DNA from: Liminaster sp045576355
GTDB taxonomy: Bacteria > Bacteroidota > Bacteroidia > Bacteroidales > UBA3663
NCBI GenBank assembly: GCA_045576355.1
Contig: JAZNGG010000020.1
Location: 38,815 to 102,814 of the forward strand
Direction of reading: 5' to 3'
Length of the DNA: 64,000 bases
The notes under the pieces were generated by a model. That model was given only the letters and a program-made list of their open reading frames with translations, ran no database searches and was not told the origin of the DNA. The translations under genes and the position numbers were made by a program. Below are positions 25,799 through 35,357 of this stretch, one piece after another (the stretch's first letter is position 1; every line of letters starts with the position of its first letter).

Positions 25799-27712
25799 AT
25801 GCAATTATCAAAAGTTTTGATACTTATTCTTTGGTCATGGATAACTTTCGAAGTTATCCATGGCCAAAATATTAACTACATAAAATCTAATCCCGGAGAG
25901 TATTATTGGAGTGAAGCTGAAGGGGAAACTATTGATGAAGCTACGACCCATGCAATAACTGAATTGGCAAAAAGCATTGAGTTAAAAGTTTCGACAGAAT
26001 CCCAAACTATTGACGACTCGGAAATAAAAGGAGATAATAGCAGTTTCAACACCAAAAGACATTCGGAAACGACCTTAAAAACTAACCTAACTTTAACGAA
26101 TGTACACAAATTAGTGCTTTCAGAATCTCCTGCTAAAGTGTTTTGCTATATCTCAATCGAGGATTTAAAAAAGATATATGAGAAGCAAAAGGATAGAGTG
26201 AGACAATATGTTAATGCAGGAAAAATTGCTGAAAAACGGCTTCAAATAGACGATGCCCTTTATAATTACTATTGGGCATTGGTAATGGCATCATTTTATG
26301 ATCAAGCAGTAGAAGTGGAATTTGGAGAAGACAAAGGGGATTGTCGCACCATCATCCCTATAAAAATAAAAAGTATCATTAGTGCGGTCACTGCAACGGC
26401 AACAGAAACCTCCAAAAATGAATATGGAGCATATCCAATTTTGGTAAATTTTGAATATGCAGGCAATCCATTATCTACCATAACCTACCATTATCATAAT
26501 GGGGAATATTATGTCGGCCCTGTTACGGCACATGACGGAATAGGAGAAGTAGAAGTTTTAAAAATCCCAAACGATGGTAAAATACAACTCAGATACGAAT
26601 ATCGTTTTGACCACAATATGGACAACGAAGATCTTAAAAAGGCATTCGAAGACAAAGAGAAACTTCCAACATTTGTGACCACCAAAGATCTGTTTGTAAA
26701 AGAGAATAAAAGAAAGGAAAAAATAACAGCTGAAAAAGAAACTAACTCTGTGACATCAGCAGCATTAGAAGTTGCTAAAATTGCCCCAGAACCAATAAAA
26801 AAAGTAAAAAGGATATCTTTAGAGACTCCTGCTGACTCATTAAGATATATCCAATTTATGAGCAAAGTGGAGGAAGCTATTAACAAACAGAAACCGACCA
26901 TTGCTAAAGAGCTTTTTTCTCCAGAAGGGTATTTAATGTTTGAAAATTTATTTAGAAAAACGACCTCTGTAAAAATATTAGGAGAGCCCAAATATAAGAT
27001 TATAGATGATGGGTTAGGACAAATACTGGTAAGGCCATGCAAACTTCAAATATCCTACGGTGCCAAAAGATATACTGAAAATATTGTTTTCAGATTTGAC
27101 AAAAGAGATGACAAAATTTGCTCTTTGGCTTTTATGTTAACACAAGTAGCCGAACAAGACATATTCAATTCAAAAGCAAAATGGAGTAATATTTCCCGTT
27201 TTACAATACTTGAGTTTATGGAAGATTACCAAACTGCATATGCTCAAAAAAACTTGGAATATATCAAACAAATCTTTTCTGACAGAGCTGTCATTATCTT
27301 AGGAACTGTCCTCAAACCTTTACAAGATAGAGCGGCAAGTCTTGAAGATGGACAAATCATTCATTTAGGGGCTTCTCGTCCAAATATCAGATATTCGAAG
27401 TTCACAAAAGAACAATACATAAAAAGATTAGAATCACAATTTGAAGACCGAGATTACATTCATTTAAAATTCGAAGACAACTCGGCCGGAGTTATAAATT
27501 CACAACGCATAAAAGAGGGGGATGCATTTTATGTTCAAATTCGTCAGATATATGAATCTCCGGGATATAGTGATAAAGGATACCTAACTTTAATGCTCAA
27601 CATGCAAGGAGAGAAACCAATGATTGAAGTTCGTCTTTGGCAACCTGAAAAAGATCATGAAAACAAAGTCAGTGTAATTGACTTCTTTACAGAAAAAAAC
27701 TTTAAATTATGA
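25799..27712 (+). CDS. Secreted protein with LPP20/FlgT-like N-domain, unknown function
   Basis: A 637-residue protein with a cleavable signal peptide (MQLSKVLILILWSWITFEVIHG). The N-terminal ~130 residues (YYWSEAEGETIDEATTHAI, then LTLTNVHKLVLSESPAKVFCYISI) resemble the LPP20-type domain of the previous gene, so the pair may interact or derive from a duplication. A helical segment (residues ~125-165, DALYNYYWALVMASF) follows. The remainder holds a region resembling nuclear transport factor 2-like folds around residues 475-620 (FMEDYQTAYAQKNLEYIKQIF), a tentative reading. Its stop overlaps the next start by 4 nt (ATGA). It was not recognised as a named family. Confidence 0.7.
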   Translation: MQLSKVLILILWSWITFEVIHGQNINYIKSNPGEYYWSEAEGETIDEATTHAITELAKSIELKVSTESQTIDDSEIKGDNSSFNTKRHSETTLKTNLTLTNVHKLVLSESPAKVFCYISIEDLKKIYEKQKDRVRQYVNAGKIAEKRLQIDDALYNYYWALVMASFYDQAVEVEFGEDKGDCRTIIPIKIKSIISAVTATATETSKNEYGAYPILVNFEYAGNPLSTITYHYHNGEYYVGPVTAHDGIGEVEVLKIPNDGKIQLRYEYRFDHNMDNEDLKKAFEDKEKLPTFVTTKDLFVKENKRKEKITAEKETNSVTSAALEVAKIAPEPIKKVKRISLETPADSLRYIQFMSKVEEAINKQKPTIAKELFSPEGYLMFENLFRKTTSVKILGEPKYKIIDDGLGQILVRPCKLQISYGAKRYTENIVFRFDKRDDKICSLAFMLTQVAEQDIFNSKAKWSNISRFTILEFMEDYQTAYAQKNLEYIKQIFSDRAVIILGTVLKPLQDRAASLEDGQIIHLGASRPNIRYSKFTKEQYIKRLESQFEDRDYIHLKFEDNSAGVINSQRIKEGDAFYVQIRQIYESPGYSDKGYLTLMLNMQGEKPMIEVRLWQPEKDHENKVSVIDFFTEKNFKL

Positions 27713-29505
27713 AACCTTTTTATTATTACCTTATTGCGCTTGCTTTCTTTTGCGCAAACTCTGTTTACTTTTCTAGTGCACAAGAAAATAAATCATTTGA
27801 CTTTGTAGAAGGATCTTTCAGAGAAGTAGATGAAAAGACGATCCGAATCTCTCAAAATTTTATTGATGAATGGCCGGCTGATGTCAACGGAAACGACAAC
27901 GTTGCATTGATACAAGTTAAATTAGAGCACATTCCTCAACAAGACATCCCCAATATAAACTTCAGTAATGCAGGCCCTAATGCAAGAATCTGCCATGAAA
28001 AAGACATGGCATTCATCTCAGAGGGTTTTCTCAACATTTTCGTCCCTGCAATTCAAGGATTAGAATTAGTAGCCAAGCTCGGTGATCGAACCACCAATAG
28101 ATATCGTATAGAAAGGACCTTAAGACATAAAGCCTGCTACACGATAGTGCTCGATAATAATCAGACTACGACCATTCACATCATATCTATCCCAGAGAAT
28201 GCCCAAGTCTATTTAGACAATGAACTTAAGGGGACAACACCATTAGACATTCCCAACACCCCTATGGGAAAACATCAGATACGTCTTACACTCGATAATG
28301 GTCGTCAAATCCAAGAAAAGGATATCGAGGTATCACAAAACGAAGTCCTTTTTGATGATTTTGATTTGAGGGAAAAGAAAAAAATACGATTCACCAGCAA
28401 TCCTAGTGGAGCAGAAGTTTTCGTAGATGACGAAAAAGTCTCCAGAGGGACTACTCCCTGCACATTGGATCTTACCTATGAAAGCCACATTATCCGTATG
28501 CAGGCTGATAACAATCGGAAGGAAGTATTTGACATAACAATAGATCAATACACCCCAATGATTCATCCGGAGGTTGAGTTATTGCCTAAAAAAGAGATTT
28601 CTATCGAAGCCTATGTCAATGGCAATTCTGTAGAAGCCGATTTGGACATAGATGGCGATAACGTAGGTCGCAATGCAAAGTTATATAATACGGCATTAAC
28701 CTACGGACAACATTCTTTACACATGTCTTATAAAGGTTATTCGACAGATGAAAAAATAAAGGTTTCTGACAACTCAAAAAGCCATTATCGTCTTAATATT
28801 CCCATCAAAAAATCATTCACATGGTTTTGGAGAAAGGAGTATGACACTGATCCATTCGGAATCTCTGTTTCTTATGTACAAAAATGGTGGAATGTTAAAC
28901 ATTCGGACAAAGAAACAAAAATCAATCCTGTGTGGAATGTTGAAAGCGATGTATTGGATGGCATTCAAGCCGGTGTCTTTTATGAACCTGCATGGTGGTT
29001 CGGATTAGGCATCTATACCGGTGTCTTTTATGAATATTATTACTCCAAAGCCTCAAAAGACGACATATTCACCAAAACATTCGAAACAGAAGAGTTTGGA
29101 GTCGTTAAAAACGAATATGACTTTTTCTCAGAGCATTCGATATATATTCCCCTACACCTTTATTATCGCATACCATTTAGTAAAAAATGGGCTCTAAAAT
29201 TACATGGAGGATTAGGCATGGACTATGGTGTATATACATCTTTTACAAGCAGAGATAATGAACATGCCCAACCCTTAGAGGACTACTATGAAGAAGATAG
29301 TTACTCAGCAGAAAACACCCAATACCCCAAACGTATCAACTTTTCAATCGAAGGAGCAGTTTCTCTTCGTATGGGGAACATCATGCTGAACTTCCAATAT
29401 TCACAAGGTATAACAGACCATGAACTATATAATAACCCTGATATTTCATGGGTAAAAATGAATAAAATGACATTCGGTCTGTCATATGTTTTTGGCAATG
29501 ATTAA
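27709..29505 (+). CDS. PEGA-domain protein with C-terminal barrel-like module
   Basis: 598 residues with a signal peptide ending near SSAQ (residue 25). Two PEGA-type beta domains are visible: IISIPENAQVYLDNELKGTT (~155-215) and FTSNPSGAEVFVDDEKVSRG (~225-285). A third related beta domain follows (~295-360). The C-terminal ~230 residues look like an outer-membrane barrel or barrel-like sandwich, with aromatic alternating strands, YIPLHLYYRIPFS and LHGGLGMDYGVY, ending in SYVF near the C-terminus. The same module occurs twice in the next protein. PEGA domains are commonly found on surface or S-layer-associated proteins. Role here unknown; an outer-membrane component is inferred. Confidence 0.75.
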   Translation: MKPFYYYLIALAFFCANSVYFSSAQENKSFDFVEGSFREVDEKTIRISQNFIDEWPADVNGNDNVALIQVKLEHIPQQDIPNINFSNAGPNARICHEKDMAFISEGFLNIFVPAIQGLELVAKLGDRTTNRYRIERTLRHKACYTIVLDNNQTTTIHIISIPENAQVYLDNELKGTTPLDIPNTPMGKHQIRLTLDNGRQIQEKDIEVSQNEVLFDDFDLREKKKIRFTSNPSGAEVFVDDEKVSRGTTPCTLDLTYESHIIRMQADNNRKEVFDITIDQYTPMIHPEVELLPKKEISIEAYVNGNSVEADLDIDGDNVGRNAKLYNTALTYGQHSLHMSYKGYSTDEKIKVSDNSKSHYRLNIPIKKSFTWFWRKEYDTDPFGISVSYVQKWWNVKHSDKETKINPVWNVESDVLDGIQAGVFYEPAWWFGLGIYTGVFYEYYYSKASKDDIFTKTFETEEFGVVKNEYDFFSEHSIYIPLHLYYRIPFSKKWALKLHGGLGMDYGVYTSFTSRDNEHAQPLEDYYEEDSYSAENTQYPKRINFSIEGAVSLRMGNIMLNFQYSQGITDHELYNNPDISWVKMNKMTFGLSYVFGND

Positions 29506-29540
29506 GTTTTATCAATATAATAAGTTAATAAGTAACTATT

Positions 29541-31949
29541 ATGAAGAAATATATATATTTGATTTTGTTTTTGGGTCTCATTATTTATAATAACACTTTT
29601 GCCCAAGATAATCAGACCAGGCAAATGACTTGGATCACAGAAAGCTGGAAACTGGAAAAAGGTGAGTTTGGCACTCTAATAGGCAACTTCATAAAGGATT
29701 GGCCTTTAGATCAGGATGCACAGCAGAGAGCAGCCATGGTGCGTGTAAAACTGGAAAATCTGACTTTAGAGGAGGCAAAACAATTAGAATTTGTAATTAT
29801 TGGTAACTCTCATAAGGTCTTGAAGACATTATTTGATCAGTGGGAAGCATACCATGAAATGACAATATTCCTCCCTATCAATATAGAATTTGACATTAAA
29901 GCCGTACACCCTAAATACGGAGAAACAAAACCTTTTAAAATGAATCGGTTAGAATCCGAAGGCACCTATTCTTTAACATTAAAAAATAACAAAACCTACA
30001 CGATAGTTATATCATCATTGCCTAAAGGAGCAAAAGTATATTTGGATGATAGCACATCTCCCAGCATAACACCAGCGACAATCGAAAGTGTAGTTCCAGG
30101 AGAACATCGTATAAGAATAAAACATGAAGGACTGGACAATACTTACCATATCGATGTGAAAGAAGGCGTAACCAATTTTGGCCCCTACGACCTGCAAAAA
30201 TATAAAGAAATTGAAATTCTGTGTGATCAATCCAACGCAGTAATATATATTGACCAGAACAAGATTTCTCAGAAAACATCGACCGAAAATCCTCCTAAAG
30301 TCAAATTAACATATGGGAAACATGATATAAAAATAGAAATTGCTAACGAAAATAAAAGTACCGAACGCCCGATAATCATTGCAGACTCGACAAATACCAA
30401 ACAAACATTTAAACTTGTTGCGACCAAAAGTATTCAAGTAGTTCCGCTCTACAATGGAGCTCCCGTTGCCGCTGAGTTATTTGTAAATCAAAATAAACAG
30501 ACAATGACTCAAAACAACTCATATAACCTAAATTTAAAATACAATCAGACCTATAGATTAAAAGCGACCTACAATAATAGTTCAAAAGAAAAGACAATCA
30601 AAGTAAGGAAATCCTCCCCGGCAAATATTGAAATAAAAATACCTTCATCCAACTATGCGAGTTGGAATAATCAAAGAAACTACCATGAGGAGTCTTATGG
30701 ATGGTCTTTAAACTATGTAACTAAACAATGGGTAATGAAAGGAGGAGGCCTTAAAGATAAAGAGAGTGCTCCTTGGCATAAAGAAGACGGACGGTTACAT
30801 GGCGTTTCTTTAGGATGGCACTATAATCCCACATTCGAATGGGGAGGAGGCTTATATACCGGTATCTTTTGGGAATACTATTTCGCCAAAAAAAGAGATT
30901 CCGAATTTGAGGTATATAATTTCGATAAATTTATGGAACATGTGCTCCATGTCCCCTTACACCTTTCTTTCAGAATTCCTTTTTCCACAGACAAAGCCTT
31001 CTCAATACATGGAGGTTTAGGCTTTGACATGGGAATTGCCGGTTCATATTATAGCAGAGACTTCGGCATATACTATAAAGGAGGCGAATATTATGGCAAA
31101 GATAACTTGATGCCCGAGCGTTTTAACCTGTCTGCCGAGATCGGTGTTCGTTACAGATGGGATGACTTTTTTATCAATGCAGAGTATTCTAAAGGACTGA
31201 CAGAGCACGATTATAGTAAAGTCTTAGGTGAAATTGTTGCCACACAAAATAAATTGAGTTTAGGTTTTGGTTTTGTTGGCGATATATTTGAAGGAATCGC
31301 AGATTATTACGAAGATACAGATGACCCGGAAGACCACTCCAGCATTGACTTTGCATGGGTATCAAAACAATGGGCTACCCCCAATTATCCCAAACCTCAA
31401 CGCGATAATGTTTATACTTTTATAGGTGAAGAATCAAGCACCAAACGCTTACATGGATTCCAAATCGGATATAACTATCACCCATGTTCTCCCATAGGAG
31501 TAGGTCTTTGGACCGGTTTATACTGGGAAATGTATTTTGCGAATTGCGATAATAGTTCCTTTGAATATCCGAAATACATGGAAAGCGGCATTTACATTCC
31601 ACTACATTTGCTCTATCGCATTCCGTTTGGCACTTCATCAGTTTCCGTTCATGGAGGCTTAGGATTCGACTGGACATTCTATAGCGAATTCTACTACGAA
31701 AACGAATATTCTTCAGAACATGCACAGAGCCTCAATTTTTATGGCGAAGATTGGGGTCCCTCTCCCTGTAATCTTTCCGGAGAAATTGGAGCCAGCCTCC
31801 GTTTTGGCAGACTCACCTTGGGGGCACAATATTCCCGAGGGTTTACAAAGCATTCCATGGGATATGAATACTCTGATGGCACAGAAGTCGAAACGGTACA
31901 AAATAAATTGACATTCACTATTGGATATGCATTTGCTGCTCCATATTAA
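29541..31949 (+). CDS. PEGA-domain protein with two barrel-like modules
   Basis: 802 residues, homologous to the preceding protein over its N-terminal part: signal peptide (IYLILFLGLIIYNNTFAQ), similar leading domain, and a PEGA-like domain (VISSLPKGAKVYLDDSTSPS, ~150-210) followed by two more beta domains. It then has two copies of the barrel-like module: one at ~380-590 (LHVPLHLSFRIPF, IHGGLGFDMG) and one at ~605-802 (YIPLHLLYRIPFG, VHGGLGFDW). Each copy matches the single module of the previous gene, including (F/Y)WExYFA. The locus thus contains three copies of one module by gene duplication plus internal duplication. It starts 35 nt after the previous gene. Confidence 0.75.
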   Translation: MKKYIYLILFLGLIIYNNTFAQDNQTRQMTWITESWKLEKGEFGTLIGNFIKDWPLDQDAQQRAAMVRVKLENLTLEEAKQLEFVIIGNSHKVLKTLFDQWEAYHEMTIFLPINIEFDIKAVHPKYGETKPFKMNRLESEGTYSLTLKNNKTYTIVISSLPKGAKVYLDDSTSPSITPATIESVVPGEHRIRIKHEGLDNTYHIDVKEGVTNFGPYDLQKYKEIEILCDQSNAVIYIDQNKISQKTSTENPPKVKLTYGKHDIKIEIANENKSTERPIIIADSTNTKQTFKLVATKSIQVVPLYNGAPVAAELFVNQNKQTMTQNNSYNLNLKYNQTYRLKATYNNSSKEKTIKVRKSSPANIEIKIPSSNYASWNNQRNYHEESYGWSLNYVTKQWVMKGGGLKDKESAPWHKEDGRLHGVSLGWHYNPTFEWGGGLYTGIFWEYYFAKKRDSEFEVYNFDKFMEHVLHVPLHLSFRIPFSTDKAFSIHGGLGFDMGIAGSYYSRDFGIYYKGGEYYGKDNLMPERFNLSAEIGVRYRWDDFFINAEYSKGLTEHDYSKVLGEIVATQNKLSLGFGFVGDIFEGIADYYEDTDDPEDHSSIDFAWVSKQWATPNYPKPQRDNVYTFIGEESSTKRLHGFQIGYNYHPCSPIGVGLWTGLYWEMYFANCDNSSFEYPKYMESGIYIPLHLLYRIPFGTSSVSVHGGLGFDWTFYSEFYYENEYSSEHAQSLNFYGEDWGPSPCNLSGEIGASLRFGRLTLGAQYSRGFTKHSMGYEYSDGTEVETVQNKLTFTIGYAFAAPY

Positions 31950-31990
31950 TTGATACGTTACCTCAATATCCAATTTAATTAATAAGCCCT

Positions 31991-33499
31991 ATGAATCGAC
32001 TAATCTGCTGTATGGCACTTATGCTTTGCTTGTCATCACAAAGCATTTGGGGACAAGAGACTTTTGAGGAATTTGAAAAATCCATCCAAGCCAAATTTGA
32101 AGGATTTGAAAAATCGGTAGAACAAGAGTATGAAGACTTTAGAAAAAAAGTCAATGAGGAATATGCAGACTTCATGCGTAAGGCGTGGAAAGAATTTAAT
32201 GCTTTACAGGGAGATCCAATTCCCGAGGACAAAGTAAAACCGATTCCTCCGGTTGTCCACCCGGACAATGATCGCAAAGAGTTGTCACGACCATTAGATC
32301 GTCCAATTGTCATCCAAAATCTCACCACACCAGTTGTCACTCCAACACCTCAACCACAACCGATCAAACCAATCAAGACGCAGCCTCAACCCCAACCTAC
32401 ACTTCTCTCGGTGACAATGTTCGGCACTTCGATCAGTGTCCCTTGGACCAAAGAAGTAAAAACCATCCGTTTACAAGACCCGACAGAGCGAGCTGTTTCT
32501 GATGCCTGGAAAAAGTTGAGCAAAGATCCCATATATAATAATTTGACAGGATCTTGTCTCAACATCAGAGACGAATATACTCTCTGTGACTGGTCTTATC
32601 TACAGTTTTTGGACAAAGTGGGACAATCTGTATATCCTCATGACACAAATATGGCTACACTACTGACTGCCTATCTTTTTTGCCAATCAGGATATAAGAT
32701 GCGTCTTGCTCGTGGAGAGCGATTGTACCTACTCTTCGGAAGCGAATTTGGCATCTACGAACTCATCTATTTTAAGATTGACAACGAAAGGTTCTATCCA
32801 TTAAATTGCAAAGAAAATCGGCTCAAGATCTTCAACCAGAAATTTCCCAAAGAGCAAAGTATGTCTATGCAGATTGTTTCAGATCCACAGTTCAGCAAAA
32901 ACCTCTCTGAAACAAGAACCCTCCGATCCAAACGATATGAAGATGTCAAAGCCGATGTCGTCGTAAACAAAAACCTTGTCGATTTCATGAATACCTACCC
33001 GACCTCACAAGTAGGCAATGACTTCATGACACGATGGGCCATTTATGCCAATACCCCTATGAGCGAAGAGATCGAAAAGAGCCTGATGTCCTCTTTGAGA
33101 CCGACAATCAAGGGGAAAAGCCAACTTGAAGCTGTCGAGCGCTTACTCAATTTCGTACAAACAGCTTTCGTTTATGAGTACGACAACAAAGTTTGGGGTG
33201 GAGACAGAGCCTTCTTTGCCGAGGAGTCACTCTTTTATCCTTACACCGACTGCGAGGATCGCTCTATTCTTTTTTCTCGTTTAGTGCGAGACTTAGTTGG
33301 ACTGGATGTAGCTTTGATCTATTATCCCGGTCATTTGGCCACTGCGGTCCATTTCACTGATAATGTGACCGGAGACTACCTTATGGTCAATGGTCGAAAA
33401 TTCATTATTTGTGACCCCACCTATATTGGAGCACCTGTGGGAAGCACAATGCCCAAAATGGACAACAGCCAAGCGACTGCAATCCTTCTGAAGCGATAA
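31991..33499 (+). CDS. Coiled-coil, transglutaminase-like secreted protein
   Basis: 502 residues. After a signal peptide (MNRLICCMALMLCLSSQSIWG) comes an amphipathic helix with a short-period repeat (FEEFEKSIQAKFEGFEKSVE). A proline/glutamine-rich linker (PTPQPQPIKPIKTQPQPQPT, ~115-135) follows, then a large domain. The C-terminal part resembles transglutaminase-like cysteine proteases: Cys421 in TDCEDRSILFSRLV, His454 in HLATAVHF and Asp475 in IICDPTYIG supply a Cys-His-Asp triad in the right order. It is the last gene of the run, 42 nt after the barrel protein. It could cleave or cross-link a surface partner. The triad is seen; the activity is inferred. Confidence 0.7.
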   Translation: MNRLICCMALMLCLSSQSIWGQETFEEFEKSIQAKFEGFEKSVEQEYEDFRKKVNEEYADFMRKAWKEFNALQGDPIPEDKVKPIPPVVHPDNDRKELSRPLDRPIVIQNLTTPVVTPTPQPQPIKPIKTQPQPQPTLLSVTMFGTSISVPWTKEVKTIRLQDPTERAVSDAWKKLSKDPIYNNLTGSCLNIRDEYTLCDWSYLQFLDKVGQSVYPHDTNMATLLTAYLFCQSGYKMRLARGERLYLLFGSEFGIYELIYFKIDNERFYPLNCKENRLKIFNQKFPKEQSMSMQIVSDPQFSKNLSETRTLRSKRYEDVKADVVVNKNLVDFMNTYPTSQVGNDFMTRWAIYANTPMSEEIEKSLMSSLRPTIKGKSQLEAVERLLNFVQTAFVYEYDNKVWGGDRAFFAEESLFYPYTDCEDRSILFSRLVRDLVGLDVALIYYPGHLATAVHFTDNVTGDYLMVNGRKFIICDPTYIGAPVGSTMPKMDNSQATAILLKR

Positions 33500-33531
33500 G
33501 CCGTTTAGTTAATCATAGACTTATAAATAAT

Positions 33532-33568
33532 CTCCCCACTGAATATTTGTTTTGGTTGGGGAGTTTTT
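33532..33568 (+). terminator. Terminator after the envelope locus
   Basis: Arms 33532-33538 (CTCCCCA) and 33557-33563 (TGGGGAG) pair perfectly and are followed by a T-run. It lies 33 nt after the last gene. Confidence 0.7.
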
Positions 33569-33659
33569 GTTGCTATCCGTGAACCATCAAATTTGCAGAT
33601 CTGAGATTCATCATGCTACATTGAATAAAATTCAAGTCTTGTATATGTGCTATTTGCAT

Positions 33660-33789
33660 CACGGCGCCGTGTTGCGTTAATGATGCCGCAGTGTAACGGT
33701 AATGACGGCGCCGTGTAAACTCACACGGCGGCCTGAATAAATGATCACGGCGGCGTCGTGCACGTTACACGGCGGCGTCATTATTTTTG
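33660..33789. repeat. 22-bp tandem repeat array, family B, copy 2
   Basis: Units start at 33660, 33682, 33704 (20 bp), 33724, 33746 and 33768. The last two are almost identical to array 11934-12066 (CACGGCGGCGTC core), while the first ones are diverged and contain the palindrome CACGGCGCCGTG. GC-rich against AT-rich flanks. It lies between the terminators of two convergent units. Confidence 0.85.
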
Positions 33790-33801
33790 CCCTAATAAAA
33801 A

Positions 33802-33837
33802 GTTTAGCGAGGAGAGACCAATCTTTCCTCGCTAAAC
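33802..33837. terminator. Hairpin between array B2 and the isomerase gene
   Basis: Arms 33802-33813 (GTTTAGCGAGGA) and 33826-33837 (TCCTCGCTAAAC) are a perfect 12-bp stem. It would end transcription of the minus-strand apiose-type operon. The AGCGAGGA stem resembles the hairpins next to family A arrays at 593 and 44322. Confidence 0.65.
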
Positions 33838-33920
33838 ATATAATAATCAATAAAATCAGCTCAGATTTCTCTTCATCAGATAATCGACCGAGAGACGTCT
33901 GATTACACCATCGTCATGCA

Positions 33921-35345
33921 TTACTCATGCACATAGAGATCCCACTTCAGATAGGTCTCGATGGCCTCCTGCAAGATGTCCTTAACACAGGTGCGACACA
34001 TGGCGACATGATGCTCAAAGCCGTTTTTGCAGATATGCTTCATCAGCACCTGAAGGTTGGGGACTTCTGTCACTGCGATGCAGCCGTCCATGCCATACGG
34101 ATCGTCGGTGAGGCGGCCTTCACCCAAGTAAGCCTTAATGCAACCTTTCGGGTCATCGGTCGAGATGCGGAAGTAAGTAAATTCACCTTGCGTCACCTTG
34201 CCATAGACCGCGCCAAAAGTGTTAACTTTGCCCAATGTGCGGCCTAAGACGCCCAGCGTGCCAAGACGGAGGTCGTTGCGCACGAAAGACTTCGGGAAGT
34301 TACCGCAGTGGGTGCAGACACACTTATTGCGCTCCTCTGCGAAGTTGTTGTTCCAGTCCAAGAGTGCCGGTGCCTCCTGTGAGGCGAGTGAGAGGGCATA
34401 CATGGAGATAGCTCCAGCGATGTCCACTTCGCAGGCAGCCGGGATGAGCCGGTCGCTGAGCATGCTCATGGTGACACAGGCTGCACAGCCATAGTTCTGC
34501 TCCAAAGAATCCCAACACTGGATGGCTACGGCATCGATATCATTGGCCGCAATCCAGCGCTCGACTGCAACACCAAATTTGGCTTGACGCACCAGCTTAT
34601 CGCTATATCCATCGGGGACAGAAGCATAATGAGTGATGGCCTGAAGTTTGGCAAGGAGTTCGGCATCGTCATCTGCTATCTTCCAAGCCGCACCCATGAT
34701 CTCCGAAAGATCTACCGGGACCACCGTAATGCCGGACTGCTGCAGAATCTTTTCGCTGGCACGCACGGTCTGGAATCCTGCCGGACGGGCACCAATAGCT
34801 CCGATACGGGCTTTACGCAGACCGCCTACGACACGACAGACGGCAGCGAAGCGATGGAGGTCTTTAACCAGCAGGTCAGAGTAGATGGAGTAGGTGTGTA
34901 GCGTAGTGTCTGTGAAGGGGATGCCATACTGATAAAGGTTGTTGCAGACAGAGATCTTTCCGCAGAAAGCATCACGACGGCTGTCCAGATCGACTTTGTC
35001 GTTTTCATCATCACAAGCCTGCACCAAAACCGGCACACGAAGGTCTGCCACAGAGATGGCATTGATGATGCCGATCTCAAAACCGAAGTTAGGGAGCGAA
35101 ACGATGATACCATCGATACGGTCACGATTTTCGCGGAAGAGACGGGCACAGAGGAGACCATCTTCACGAGTCTCTATGCTACTACTGCCCGTCGGAGTGG
35201 CATCTTCCGGAAGGATGACATAGTCATATCCCTCTTTTTCGAGAGTTTCGAGGAGGTGACGACGGACGTCACGAGCCAACTCTGAGTTAAAATAGGCGCG
35301 AGTGCCAATGATGACACCGAAGCAAAGTTTCTTTTTTGTTGTCAT
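33921..35345 (-). CDS. apsI: L-fucose isomerase family protein, probable D-apiose isomerase
   Basis: A 474-residue member of the fucose/arabinose isomerase fold, shorter than true FucI (about 590). The metal-site region is recognisable: Glu in AACEVDIAGA and Asp in LLDWNN. It lies with an FGGY kinase and a two-subunit transketolase, the set described for D-apiose use (isomerase ApsI, apulose kinase ApsK, apulose-4-phosphate transketolase AptAB). By that analogy it would convert D-apiose to D-apulose. The specific assignment rests on context, not on residues I can verify; a different aldose is possible. It is the last gene of the operon and lies 12 nt after the kinase gene. Confidence 0.6.
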   Translation of the reverse strand: MTTKKKLCFGVIIGTRAYFNSELARDVRRHLLETLEKEGYDYVILPEDATPTGSSSIETREDGLLCARLFRENRDRIDGIIVSLPNFGFEIGIINAISVADLRVPVLVQACDDENDKVDLDSRRDAFCGKISVCNNLYQYGIPFTDTTLHTYSIYSDLLVKDLHRFAAVCRVVGGLRKARIGAIGARPAGFQTVRASEKILQQSGITVVPVDLSEIMGAAWKIADDDAELLAKLQAITHYASVPDGYSDKLVRQAKFGVAVERWIAANDIDAVAIQCWDSLEQNYGCAACVTMSMLSDRLIPAACEVDIAGAISMYALSLASQEAPALLDWNNNFAEERNKCVCTHCGNFPKSFVRNDLRLGTLGVLGRTLGKVNTFGAVYGKVTQGEFTYFRISTDDPKGCIKAYLGEGRLTDDPYGMDGCIAVTEVPNLQVLMKHICKNGFEHHVAMCRTCVKDILQEAIETYLKWDLYVHE

Positions 35346-35357
35346 GTTATATTCGTT

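Noticed and set aside
33921..35345. True L-fucose isomerase (fucI)
   Set aside because: It is more than 100 residues shorter than FucI and lies with a transketolase and no fuculokinase or aldolase.
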